Shown here in pieces: positions 24,001 to 39,148 of a stretch of 64,000 nt of DNA. Numbering within the stretch: the stretch's first letter is position 1; every line of letters starts with the position of its first letter. Origin of the DNA: Nymphaea colorata (Eukaryota > Streptophyta > Magnoliopsida > Nymphaeales > Nymphaeaceae); contig NC_045147.1 in NCBI RefSeq assembly GCF_008831285.2, positions 21,716,981-21,780,980 of the forward strand, in the 5' to 3' direction. The notes beneath the pieces are model-generated. The model saw nothing but the letters and a program-made list of their open reading frames with translations. It was not told the origin of the DNA and ran no database searches. Position numbers and translations under genes: made by a program.

Positions 24001-27000
24001 TTCATAATGCAGATGAATACCTGCTAGTCAAGAAGACATCCGAAAACAAATATAAAGAAAAAATGCTGAAGATAGACTGTAAAGTTTGCTCATGTAGAAG
24101 TGACACAACATTAGTCATTAGTCATGTCAAAACTTATAAATTTCAACATCACAAAGCATCTCGACAAGCAACACCTTATAAGAAATTAGAATATTATCCA
24201 GAAAAGTTGCAGGCAAAATATTTGTACTTCAGAAGTCAATAGAAAGTAAATTTATTAATTGGCATCAAATTGCATTTATATAAATTCAAACTTGCTATGA
24301 TTATTAGGTCTTTTGTGTCCACAACTTGTGATATTTTCACAAAAAATTGTGCGCTATCCAACATACAAACAAGCCATAACGATAGATCAAAACCACAAAT
24401 ATTCTGAAACATCACATTACTATCAGTATCAACATTTTGAACCCATTTTGTAATGTCAACAAGACGTAGCAGTATTTGAGAATATATACAGAACAGCAAA
24501 TATTGTCATAATACCATAGCATTAACTATTTGTATATTCCCAATATTGGTACACTTAATAAAGACATTTTTCATTTATTTTTCAAGCACATGAAATTATT
24601 TTTTTCATATTGCAATGATTTGTATACTTATCCACAATTTTTCAAAGAGAAGTGCAAGACATCCGACTACCTGAAAAAGCATGTTTTATTATTATTTATG
24701 TTATTCCAAATTTTTAGAATGCCCAAAACGTACATGGGAAAGGCAAAACATTGAAGTTTGAACAAATCCTGAGAATAATCTTGCCAAGAAATTGCTGAGA
24801 ATAATCTGAGAATGGAGAATGATATACACAAAAAAGAAATACCAGGATGGGATAGTTCTACTCTAGGCAAACTATATGTTCATTTATCTGCTGATCTTAT
24901 TAGTTTGTATTTTCCACCAACTCTTGCCCATCCGCTTGTAGAGATGTATGACAATCTTACAATACTTACCTTTGAATTGTCAAATCAGTTGGGCACATAA
25001 AAACTCTCTCTCTCTCTGTCTCTCTCCTTTTGTGTGTGTGTGTGTGTGTCAATTATAAATTAAAGAAACCTATAGGAACATAATTTATTGGATGGTCTGC
25101 CTAATGGCATAAAGCAGAACCTGAAATTGCCAATGATTGTCATACATCTCTATGAGCGGATGGGCAAGAGTTGGTGGAAAAAACAAACTAAAAACATCAG
25201 CAGATAAATGAACATATAAGGAGAACAATTATAAATTAGAGAAACCTATAGGGACATAATTTATTGGATGATCTGCCTAATGGCATAAAGCAGAACCTTA
25301 AATGGCCAATATGCATAAAATACCTCCAAAATTATATAGAGCCAGACATATGCCCAAAATGACCAAAACAGTTCTACCAGCCATACACCTATATCAGATA
25401 TCCTCTTCACTGTTTCGTCTTTTGGAACCACAACACAGACTGCATGAATGGGGAAGAGATCAAATGCTGCAGAACCAACAAGTGTTCCAGGACCTAAACC
25501 TGAAATTTTCAGAAGTAAAAAATTGTGTATTAAACATGCATTTTTGCATAAAAACAAAATCTCCAATTTTTGAAAGTTGCAAACAAGGAAACATACAAAA
25601 CTAAGGATTGATGACCAATGATACTCAAGTTGCAGCACCATGCATAATGTAGCACGAGGAATCTACTCAATCTAGTCGAGCCTAGTAAAGATGCAAAGAA
25701 ACTAAAGGCTCACTTGCTGTTTCAGGAATCAAGTCCATGTTCATTTTCATAAAAAAAAGGAAGAAAGTCATTTAAAAGTTTAACAGCAACAAACCAAGGT
25801 CTTTAGGTTCGACACCAAAGAGCAAGGACAAGATAAGGAACACCACTGCTAAGAACACCATCATACATAGATCAACAGGACCCAGTGTCAATTCTTCATT
25901 AGTTCAACATATACAGGTAAGGAAGAAAGACATATAAAGGTCCAACAATCAAAGCTTCATTTTGTTCACCATCATGTTGATGATTAAGTGGCACAATTGA
26001 GAAGCTAGTATTCCAAAAAACTGGTTGAGTGTACAAATAAAGTTTCAGCCTTTATTTTTTTTGCTTGAACAAAGGCAAGTGTTGGTAAAAGTAACCAGAA
26101 AAAAGTTTGATATTAAAAGTTGAATAATGATGGCAATATGCAATTTCAAAAAGGAAAAACAGAAATTTCAACAAATAGACGGAAAAGAGCTTCTCAAATC
26201 ACTAAAGAACAATAAAATTATCTCAATGTATGAGTCAGTCCTTCTAAATTTCAACTGAAAAATGTATCTATTGGACCAAAAAGGGATGCAAAAGACTCAA
26301 TTAAACACAAAAACATACTACTTGCTAAAGCCCTTAGACTACCGAAAAGAAAAGACATTTTGATCTGAAAATAAAATGGGAAAAAGAGATGCTAAACAAG
26401 TAAAAAATATAACAATTCAGATATTGATTACTGAACACATGGAAATAGGATTTGGATCAGATTTAATAGAGCAAAAAGAAACATCAAAATCATAACCAAA
26501 CATTTACATTCCTAATAAACTGGTTCAGGAAACTAGAAAAGGGACACCACCTCCGGCATATTTACAGCCAAGGTTCTGGAAAGCATCTATTATAGCCAAA
26601 GATATCTGAGGAAAGCTTGTCCCCAAAGCCAGGAGGGTGATGTCAGCTATTGTGTGGTTCCATATCTTAGCCTTTTTAATCAACTCAGCTTTTGAACAAG
26701 GGTCTACAACAACCACTGACTTTGTCTGCTTAACAATATTTTCCATTGATTGAAAGAAGCATGAAGTAATTGCTGACAATCCAATGAAACAGTAAGAAAG
26801 TCCAAGAAAATATACAAAGAAACGTAATTGATTTCCTAAGTCAGTTTCTCCATGCAAAAGAAGGTAGATAGCACAAGTTTCAGCTGACGAACTGCCAAAC
26901 TTATCCATCTAACTACTGGCTTATTAAAATCTTTTGCACTTTCTAAGACATTTCGAATCCCATCCTCCAAGTCATGTAGTTCGGCACCATGCATCAATTT

Positions 27001-28300
27001 GTCTGTATTGACACATACGAATCTGCAAAGAGAAGATATGATATTTAGTCATGGTCATCAGTTCTTGTATTTTAAAGAAAAAAGAAAAAAAAAAACTGAA
27101 GATCAATTAAACGAGCAATCAAGATCATAGAAGGAATCAGGTAAAGTTTATGAGAAGGGATTGGCTAGGTTGAACACTATTTTGATTGTGAAGTTGATTC
27201 GTTCCAGTGTGTCCAGGAATCATGTCCTATAGATGCAGAATGGACAAGCCAAGTGAATTGCCCATGTGTTTCACTGAAAAAGCCACATATCAGCGTGGAA
27301 ACTCATGGATTTAGGCAAGAATGAAAGCATCAATATTAAGGCTGTTTTCTTAAGGTCCTGTGGTAGCCCAGTGGATTGTCGAAACTCAGGGTAAACAACC
27401 AAATCTACTCGAAGAATCACACCTCTGCGGGTCAGAATATTACCCTGCTCACAGAAATTCCTAGTTTCTTGATTGCAGATCGAGTTGAAATCAGTATTTC
27501 GTGATCTCAGAGAATCTAGGCAGATATTTTCTCAGGATTTCTGCTGCAGGGTCAATTGCGGAATGAAAAGAAGAGGTAAGCACATTCGAGAAACGAAAAA
27601 TCGAGACACATTAAATGAACACAGATTTGTAGAAAATATCATTTTTTTTTCAATTCAAACTCAGAAAAAGATCCCACAAAAAATAAATACAAATAATGTC
27701 TCCATCCATCTCAAGCGGAAATTATGCAAATGATAGGAAACAACATAATATCGATAATATTGGGGCCAGGTTGAACAATGCATTACTTGACAAGTCGTTT
27801 CTTTTTCTCCTTTGCATGCCGGTCGAGCTTTACTGCAAATAGATAGAAGGCAACACATGCGTCAAGACTCTTCGGTTCCGATCAAATCTCCTGCTAATCT
27901 TAACTCCCAAACCTGTTGATCAACGTTCGAGAACCTGATCAGACTTTCTCCAGACTAGTAACTCGTTCATAGTAGCCATAGGAAAACCACAAGAGCAAAA
28001 TATTGATCTGCAACTCATCCCAAAAATCCATACGAAAACACGGAAGGAGACTTCAAGAACGACAGCATCAAGATCACACTTACGATCCTCACCAAAACCG
28101 TGAACGACAAGATATCGCAACGCATGGCGAACAAGGAAGCTCGACTCGAGAGATTGCACTTCTGTCGACCAGAATCGGCTCCGAGCACCAATGTTTCTTG
28201 ATCTATGAGGGCCAAGATATCTCAATTAGGAACCCTAGGGGATGCTCTAGCGCTATTCTGCCAGAAACTGGCCGGGAAGTGCCCGTGCATGGCTGCCTTG
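21097..28300 (-). CDS. MHX: MHX, vacuolar Mg2+(Zn2+)/H+ exchanger of the Na+/Ca2+-exchanger superfamily
   Basis: Exchanges Mg2+ and Zn2+ for protons at the tonoplast in Arabidopsis. Eight coding exons on the minus strand, 26551-26908, 25324-25499, 23757-23875, 23463-23614, 22925-23052, 21816-22047 (start approximate), 21575-21704 and 21097-21394, give 530 residues, close to the Arabidopsis protein. The two alpha-repeats of the exchanger fold are clear: [18 protein letters not shown] with [18 protein letters not shown], and [18 protein letters not shown] with [15 protein letters not shown]. Many hydrophobic segments flank an acidic loop ([13 protein letters not shown]). The C-terminus SSLKVSGII fits the family. 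The Met at 26908 is chosen because an in-frame TAG directly precedes it. The 5' leader is split: a leader exon ends at 28084 with a GTAAGT donor, then a 1.06-kb leader intron, then an exon beginning at 27022. The 28300 limit is an estimate. Confidence 0.92.
24866..25310. repeat. Fold-back plus direct repeat in MHX intron 2
   Basis: An arm at 24866-24956 (containing TGTTCATTTATCTGCTGAT and CCAACTCTTGCCCATCCGCT) is repeated as its reverse complement at 25136-25222. Overlapping this, an 85-bp segment at 25049-25133 (ATTTATTGGATGGTCTGCC) recurs directly at 25226-25310, right next to coding exon 2. A (CT)n(GT)n run lies in the loop at 25003-25050. This looks like local rearrangement around the exon. 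Confidence 0.75.
26909..27022 (-). promoter_or_regulatory. MHX leader exon with several upstream ORFs
   Basis: Between the acceptor at 27022 and the main ATG at 26908 there are upstream ATGs in all three frames. The first, at 27016, opens a 14-residue ORF ([14 protein letters not shown]) closing at 26972. The second, at 26994, opens a 50-odd-codon frame ([12 protein letters not shown]...) that overlaps the start of the main ORF. The third, at 26990, encodes 15 residues. Arabidopsis MHX is known to carry a leader intron and a translation-repressing upstream ORF, so such control is plausible here. Confidence 0.65.
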
Positions 28301-28529
28301 CGTTCGCGGGGAAGAATAAAGATGGCGGGCGGGCTGACACATCGAAACAAGAATTAGGAATTACCGGGTTTGGGCCCTAAAAACTAAAAAGACCATCCCT
28401 CGTGGACGAGGAGGTTTTCTTCATCGGGTCGGGTACTATCTAGGACATATGATTCCTGATCCGAAATGTAAATGCCGGCAGGTCGAAGGCACATAGATAT
28501 CGTTCGAGGAATTTCAACTTCGAAGGCTC

Positions 28530-30240
28530 AAGGAGATCAACTATCAGTACTATCAGTGTCGACATTTTGAAATGTCAACAAGATGTAGCAGTATTTGAAA
28601 ATATATACATAATAGAAAATATAGTCATAACACCATAATATTATCTATTTGTATATTTCCAGTATAGGTACACTTAATAAAGAGATTTTTCGGTATGTTT
28701 TAAACACATGAAATTATTTCCTTCATATTGCAAAGATTTGTATACTTGTCCATAACTTTTCAAAGAGAAGTGCAAGACATCCCACTACCTGAAAGCTTGT
28801 TTTATTATTGTTTACGTTATTCTAAGTTTTAGAACGCCCAAAATGTACCTGGGAGAGGCAAAACTATGACCAAATCCTGAGAATAAACCGAGAACGGAGA
28901 ATGATATGCACAAAAAAGAAATAGCAGGATGGGATAAATCTATTCTAGGTGAAGTTGGAACAGGAGTACGCTATATACAAACAAGGATTGATGACGAATG
29001 AAACTCAAGTTGCAGCACCATGGATGGGGTAGCAGGAGGACTGTAGTCGAGCCTAGTAAAGATGCAAAGCAACTAAAGGCTCACTTGCCGCTTCAAGAAT
29101 GAAGTCCATGTTCATTTTCATAAAAGAAAGAAGAAAGCCATTTAAATGTTTGACAGCAACAAAACAAGGGCATCATTGAGTTCAACACCAAAGAGCAAGG
29201 ACAAGATGAGGAACACGATTGCTTGGAAGAAGTTAGAACACCATCATATATAGATCAACAGAATCCAATTCTTCGTTATTTCAACATATACAGGTAAGGG
29301 AGAAAGATATATGACAATCAAAGCTTCATTTTGTTCAACATCATGATGTTGATGATTAAGTGGCACAATTGAGAAGCTAGTATTCCCCAAAACCAGTCTT
29401 ATTGATGTGTTCTGGTGCGTCCAGGAATCATGTCTTATAGATGCATAATGGGCAAATCAAGTGAATTGCCCGTGTTTTACTGAAAAGACCACATGTCAGC
29501 ACATGGAAACTCACGAATTTAGGCAAGAATGAAAACATCAACATCAAGGCTGTCTTCTTAAGATCCTGCGGTGGCCCAGTGGATTGTCGAAACTCAGGCA
29601 AAACAACCAAATCTGCTCGAAGAATCACACCTCTGCCGGTCAGAAACTCAGAATATTACAGTTCTCACAGAAAGTCCTAGTTTCTTGATTGCAGATCGGG
29701 GTGAAAACAGTACCAGGTGATCTCAAAGAATCTAGGCAGGATTAATTGCCGAGTGAAAAAAAAGAGTTAAGGACATACGAGGAGCGGAAAATGGAGATAT
29801 TAAATGATACAAATAATGTTTTCATCCAGCTCTGCTGGAAATTATGAAAATGATAGAAAACAACATAAGATTGGTAATATTGGGGCGAACAATGCATTAC
29901 TTGATAAGTCGTTTCTTTTTCTCCTCTGCATGCCGGTCGAGCTTTACTGCAAGTGATACAAGGAAACACATGCATCAAGACCCTTCGGTTCCGATCAAGT
30001 CTCTTGCTAATCTTAGAAAGTTTCAAGGCAGGTTAACTCCCAAACCGACTGATCAACGTTCGAGATCCTGATCAGACTTTTTAACCGCAAACCGCAAGAG
30101 CAAAATATTTGCAACTCATCCTGAAAATCTATCCGAAAACCCAGAACGAGGCGTCAAGAGCGACAGCATCAAGATCACAAGCACGATCCTCACCAAAATC
30201 GTCAACGACAAGGAGGAGAAAGACTTGTTGCATGGAAAGA
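28530..30240 (-). pseudogene. Degenerate partial duplicate of the MHX 5' half, without its coding exons
   Basis: A second copy of MHX leader and intron sequence in the same orientation. 28550-28960 matches 24425-24870 (ATGTCAACAAGA-GTAGCAGTATTTGA), 28975-29395 matches 25590-26030 (ACTCAAGTTGCAGCACCATG), and 29405-30230 matches 27195-28100 (TTTCTTTTTCTCC...GCATGCCGGTCGAGCTTTACTGCAA). Two gaps against the parent remove 24871-25590, holding coding exon 2, and 26030-27195, holding coding exon 1 and the upstream-ORF exon. The leader donor GTAAGT has become GTGCTT. It cannot encode protein. The copy lies immediately upstream of MHX, so it is a tandem segmental duplication that has decayed. Confidence 0.82.
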
Positions 30241-31567
30241 GATTTAAAAAAAAAACTTGTTTAAATGAAAAATAAAATAAAAAATTTTCCACGAAATATT
30301 AAAAAAATAATAAATTAGTGGTCTAACTAGTAAATATCAATCCAAGCTTATTTCCTGGACTGGGCTTGTCAGGGTGAATGAAATGGTGCATATCAATGAG
30401 ATGAAGCATCAACCGAGCGTGCACCATTGACCCATTGAGATCCACGCGTGAAAAAAAGCATGGTTGTTTTTTCTTTTCAACATTATTGTTTCAGTTACTC
30501 TCCCCTTTCTTTTTTATCTTTATAACAATCATTTTGTCTAGTACATGATTGGTGAACCTTGAGAAAAAAAAATGAGAATCTAATCATATTTTCGGACTGG
30601 TTTTTCATATATATATATATATATAAGTTTTTCCACCCACTTTTTCTCAAAATTTTCCTCCATCCAAACACTGCCCACCCTAAGATGACCATGAATAAAC
30701 AGCCAGGAAAATGAATTCCCGTGAAAGCAGCCATAAAGCCTTGGAGAGATGCACCTTACTCGGCTTGGTTAATGGTTGAAACCATGACTGGCTACACAGG
30801 CATGGGGCTCTGTGTAAAAATCTTCTTTTAATGAAGGTACTTCACCACGTTACATTGACGAAATCTGAAATGATGACAATAATAGGAGCTTCGAAATGAG
30901 GCTAACCACGAGGGGGTCATATTTGCCAAGAATATTGACAAAGCTTGATCCGTTGGAAGCCCAATTGGATTGGGATCATACAACACTCGTTTAAAATTGG
31001 GAGGATCAGTGAAGACAAGGCATTACTCTTTCGAGCAGACAAGGCCAGAACTTGGAGTCGATTATCTGTATAATTTAACCCCCTTTATAGACTGGAAGAT
31101 TGATATGTAAAAACTTATTTCACATGCCAAACAGATCCTTAGCTCAAGGTAGATTAAGATTGACGGAAGCTTAGGACCGGCGTTCCCAGTTTTAATATGC
31201 CATATTGCTGTGTCTCCATTAGTCATCAAAAGTCACAAGTTGCATACCACGCCAACACAAGCCAATTAGATCAACCAATAGCTTTACGAAGGCATATATT
31301 TACAGCAACAAGTGACCGAACCCGTTTAGGCTAAATAAAATTAATATGATGAAGGAAAATAACCACAATATAGTTTTTTCAGTGGAAAGCTGTATCATGC
31401 GTCTCTCAAAAACGTACAATGCCTCGCAAATGAAAATTTTAAATTTCGAAAAACGGAGCACATGCAAGATCTAATGTTCGTAACAAAAAGGAGGTAGCAT
31501 CTGAAAATCATAACTGGAAGCAGAGAGGTTGAGAGAGATAAAGTAGATCGAGAGCTCCGAAGCAGCA
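30241..31567. other. Intergenic, no gene seen
   Basis: AT-rich sequence between the MHX duplicate and RPL22, with a (TA)n run at 30605-30624 and only short random frames. The part nearest 31567 is probably RPL22 3' UTR. Confidence 0.5.
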
Positions 31568-34270
<2,703 letters not shown>

Positions 34271-36440
34271 TTTGGTTTTGTAGGGGGCAGCGGCAAAGAT
34301 TAGGAACCCCTAGGGCAATAAGTTAAATGCCATTGGAAGGACTGAATATTACAGAAACGGTAACTGGATTGGATCCTATCTGATCATGGATCCGAAATTA
34401 GCCCGCTTGTAAACACTCTGCACTAGGGCCCGAGTCAAATTTGTCCAATTCAAGCATAAAATTACTTCACTCGACGTTTTTCGAATAAATAATTATACTC
34501 ATGACTTATTCTTAATCAATTTACATAATTTTAACATTTGTCTTAGCTACATATTTAATAAAACAAGTGTGCCTTGTGAATTTGGTAAATCGGTATTAAT
34601 GGACATTCTCGTCAATTTGGTTCAATTTTAACAATATTTTAAAATCTAACATAACAAATGAAATTAGGTTGCCGATTATATTTGAAGGAGAAAAGAACTT
34701 TGTGATTTCGTTATTTGATGATCAAATTGGACCAGTAACTCTCAACCTTCTACCGATATAAGACCATTTATCTAAAAAATTTTCAAAAAGTTTAATTTGT
34801 AAGGTTAAAGTATACCTGAACAAGAGAGAGAGAGAGATGGATTCTTGAATTATTTTTTTATATTAGAGGAATATCGTTGATACTTAAACGTAATATCCAA
34901 TAAGTTAAACATTTTTATTACAAAATCCTTTTCTTTTACAGATAGGTTGTGTTTAGTTAAGTATATAATGCATCAATTATCTTTGAGTTAATGGCATGAT
35001 AACGTATGACAATAGTTCGTAGGTGAAGTAATAAAAGTTGCGGTTCTAGCATTCCCAAATGTTGCTTTAGTTTTAGTTTAAAATCTTGATTCCCCCCCAT
35101 TCTTTTTTTTTTTTACTGAATAAACGTCAACGGATATCCCTAAAAAAAAAAGTTGAGAAATATACAAGACCGCCGAACAACTTATGAGTTATGAATTCTC
35201 GATAAGTTCATATAGGACTTGATTTAGTTACAACTGCCTTCAAATTTCAAATGCTTGAAATTTTCTATTACTTTCGGGTGAGCAAGGGGTATTAATCCCA
35301 CCGCCCGAAAAAAGCCCGAAGGCCCCCCCATTCCCCCTGACTCCGGGGTCCTGAGCTGCGTCGGTGTCAGCGATAGCAACAGTGCACCCTTCACCTTAGA
35401 TGCCGCGCCCTACCGCCTTAAGACACAGGAACATAACGCCCACAGGGAACTAGAGACCTGCCTTAGTACAGGCCCCTAGCTCAACCACTAGTCGTCACAT
35501 TTATGTAGGTAAATTTGTGCAATCTCATTCAAGTTGGTTTCTCCAACAAAAAGTTAGGTGAAGATTTCTACGGGCAGGTTTGGCCATTTTTCTATCGTGT
35601 TTAATCAAACTTTGTGGGGCTTTTGTAGGTTTTAAGGCATGTTTAGCGACAAATTTCTTGATTTGCTGAGTCGATTTGCCTCCAAATACCCATCAAACAT
35701 AACTCAAGTTATTAGACCAGGTGGAAAAGAATTCTCTCCTCTCTATTTCAGGAAACCTTTTCCATGGTAAAAAAAATACATGAATTTTTTCTCCCTAGGC
35801 ATTAAACGCCCCCATAAATAGAACAGTGACTGAGAATATCAGGTTCCAAACCATTTGACTCCAAATGGCATTTACTTACAAGGAAAGGTACGTTAGGTAG
35901 ATGCATGAATTTTCCCCGTGAATGGGATGATTCTGAAGCCGATCGGCGGGGTGGGCCCGAACCATGCATGTGAGCTTCTTGAACTTGACCCACCCACCAC
36001 CCTGGTGTTTCGAACTGAAGACGTGCTTTCAACATGCCTCTAAATAAGTCCGTTTGCTCTGCTGTACCCTTCGCGGAAGTCTTTTTCTTTATTTAATTAG
36101 GGAGTTGAACAAAAGGAGTTTTTCCTTTTTTTGGGTTTTACGTGGCCGAGTAAACTGTAAGCAACAGTAGCACGGCAAAAAGATTTAAATTCCGGTGATA
36201 AAAAGGCTGACAGGTGCTGGCATTCAATGTCACATTTATAATTAAAGAGAGAAAGCGGGGGAGGAGAAAGAGGTAGGTATCTATAGTATACTACAAATGT
36301 TGAGAGTCATAGAGAGGTAGGTATCTACAAATGCTGTAGCAGTAAGCCTGAATCAGAGACGTAAGAACAAAGAGGCAGAGTACTTCTCAACAGCTTCTAG
36401 CCTCAACCGCTCCATAATCCCTTGTTCTAAGAGTGAAGAA
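34271..36440. other. Intergenic region between RPL22 and the MAGL-like gene
   Basis: Mostly AT-rich. Bases 35275-35480 form an abruptly GC-rich block (CCCGAAGGCCCCCCC, GCGCCCTACCGCC, TAGCTCAACCACTAG) with no coding similarity, probably an inserted repeat. Bases 36240-36330 contain a short imperfect duplication of GAGAGGTAGGTATCTA. The last ~100 bp should hold the promoter and leader of the downstream gene. Confidence 0.45.
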
Positions 36441-36604
36441 CTAGAAGCATGGCAAGTATGGCACAAAGTTCAGCAATGAATCTCTATGCTGTCATAAGTG
36501 GCGTTTTCCTGATCTTTTTGTCTGTCTGTGTGTTTATATATTTATACATAATGGCGTTTTTTACCTTGCAGATTGATGTTGGTTCCTCTCCAGGCACATT
36601 TCAG

Positions 36605-39103
36605 ATGGAATTTAAGTACCAAGAGGCATATCTCATTCTCTCGATTTATTTCTTCATTTCTTGTCTGTACTCTCCTTCTAAATTAATGAATGAATTGCAG
36701 GAGTACATAAGGAGTCGCAGGGGAGTGCAGCTCTTTACATGCAGATGGCTTCCTGTCCTCCCCCCAAAGGCCCTGGTTTTCCTTTGCCATGGTAGAATCT
36801 TCCAATTCCCCGCCTTCGATGATTCATGATCATCTTCTTTCCTGAAATGGATTAACCATCTTGGTTGGTTGCAGGATACGGCGTGGAGTGCAGTAGATTT
36901 ATGAGAGGTGACGCATTGATGTTTAAGACATCGAATCAACACTTGATTTTCTTTGCATAATTTGTCAAGGATTCTGCATGCATGCTTCTGTAACTGAACA
37001 GTTCGATCATAAAAGTAGGCGTCGGGAGGAGACTCGCGTCGGCCGGATTCGGGGTGTTCGGAATGGATTACGAAGGCCATGGCAGATCGAAGGGGGCACG
37101 TTGCTACATCAAGAAATTCAGCAACATCGTTAACGACTGCGACGATTTCTTCAAATCCATCTGCGGTGATTTAATTGAATTTCTGAATGCATCAACTCCA
37201 TGATCATCCTTCTCATGATGACTCCCCACTCACTCTCTTTTTCCTTCTCTTTTTGGCTGAGAAGCAACGGAAGAGTATTGTGAAAAGTCTCGGTTTGTGT
37301 ATGGCGAATCCATGGGAGGGGCCGTGGCTCTCCTGCTTCACAGGAAGGATCCATCTTTCTGGAATGGTGCTGTTCTTGTCGCTCCCATGTGCAAGGTAGG
37401 TGATCTTCTATATATCAGTTTCTTTTTTTTTATTTTTTTTGTTATTGAATAAAAAACCACTTTTAATTTAAATAATATTTGGCGAACTGATCATTTGCTA
37501 GTTAAAATTGCAAATAATAGGCAAAATTATATGAATTAGCACGGTGGGGAAAATCGCAGCTTTTTTTTAATAAAATTGCAAGAAAATTGTCAATTTTAGC
37601 AGATGTATATTTGAGTGGTCCAAATGCAATATTTTTAAAATATGTGAGTTTTTTAATTTGTAAAAATGTTGTGACATGCACCGCTTCAATGATACACCGT
37701 TTTTTATAGGTGGAGACATTTAATATTTTTCCATTTTCTTCTCTTAGTATGACACAAATTCAGCAAACCCTTGTGCTTGTCTTCTCAAGGTTGGCAAAGA
37801 AAGACTTATTGCAAGTGAAAAGAATGCCCCAAACTTACAAAGGGCCCTCGATGATAACGTTCCTATTCGCAGTTCATTAAATTGCATAGAAAATTGCCAT
37901 TAATTTCATTACGCGATTTTCTAATTACAGAGAAGGGCAGTGGGTCGCAGCTTTCATTTCGCCCTTAAATTGTCGCTATTTGTAGTCTAAACAAGTAGCG
38001 TTCACGGAAAAACTACAACTTGATTTGTAGCATAAGGTAATTACAACTGAGCTCTCACCAGCCAGCCAACCTCACCAGCTACGGGAGTCCAATCACTACT
38101 ACAGATTGTAGCCTGAGAAAGTTAATAAAACAAGTAAGATGAAATGGTAAGTGTTTTCATAAGGCCTGGAGTCAAGTGGTGTGACAGTTGCCAAAAGTGA
38201 ATATCTATTTTTCCATCAACGCTTTGCTCGTTTGTCGGTTAATTAATTATGTAAGTATTTACAAAAGCTCGTTCAAGTTTGTCTAAGTCTTAATCGAGTG
38301 GAGCTCGATTGATGACAAAGTAATAGTTCATATATTCAAACGAGTTTGTCGAGCCTTAATTGAGCCGAGCTCGACACGTAACTGCCGAACTCGAGGTTTC
38401 ATTAGTTGGGCCGAGTTCGAGCCAACTGAACTCGGGCTTGACTCGGCTTATGTTCACCCCTATTCGCATGTTTGTCGTCTGAACTAAGTCAACATCTTGG
38501 CATTTGATTTCAACTCTTACAGATATCAGAGGAAGTAAAGCCGCATCCTGTTGTCATCAACTTACTCACTACAATTGAGGAATTGATACCCAAGTGGAAA
38601 ATCGTTCCCGCTAAAGATGTCATCGACTCGGCCTTCAAAGATCCAGTTAAGAGGGAAGAGGTACCATTCTAGCCAGCCATATTGTTATTGTCATGCATAT
38701 TCCACTAATTTTATGTACTCTCTGAGGTCATTTGCCTACATGCAAGCCAATTTGTTCACGAACATCTGAAATCCCAACAAGAATCATGAAAAAAGTCACT
38801 ATGTTAATTTGCAAAATCACATGTCATTGACATCACAATAACCTTTTTTAATGCATTTTACAATTTCCAACATTATGTTCTACTATTAAAATTTGAAAAT
38901 GAATGAACTCAACAACCTGGTTTCCTCTTACAGCATGGAGACGTTGATATTGACGACGTTTCTCTCTTACAACTTACGTGAGCCCGTGAAGATATTATGG
39001 TCTACTGAAAAGTGGCATTTCTATATCTATATAAGGAATCTCATAAAGTTGCACACTTATAATTAACTATAAAAGTTATGTGAACCGATATATATATATA
39101 TAT

Positions 39104-39148
<45 letters not shown>

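Noticed and set aside
35275-35480. GC-rich block considered as an RNA gene or organelle insert
   Set aside because: I could not fold a tRNA or match any organelle gene from memory; left as a repeat-like insertion.
36449-36604. Upstream Met (MASMAQSSAMN...) as the start of the MAGL-like protein
   Set aside because: The extension is hydrophobic and T-rich like intron sequence, and homologs start just before the YQEEYI block; kept as an alternative only.
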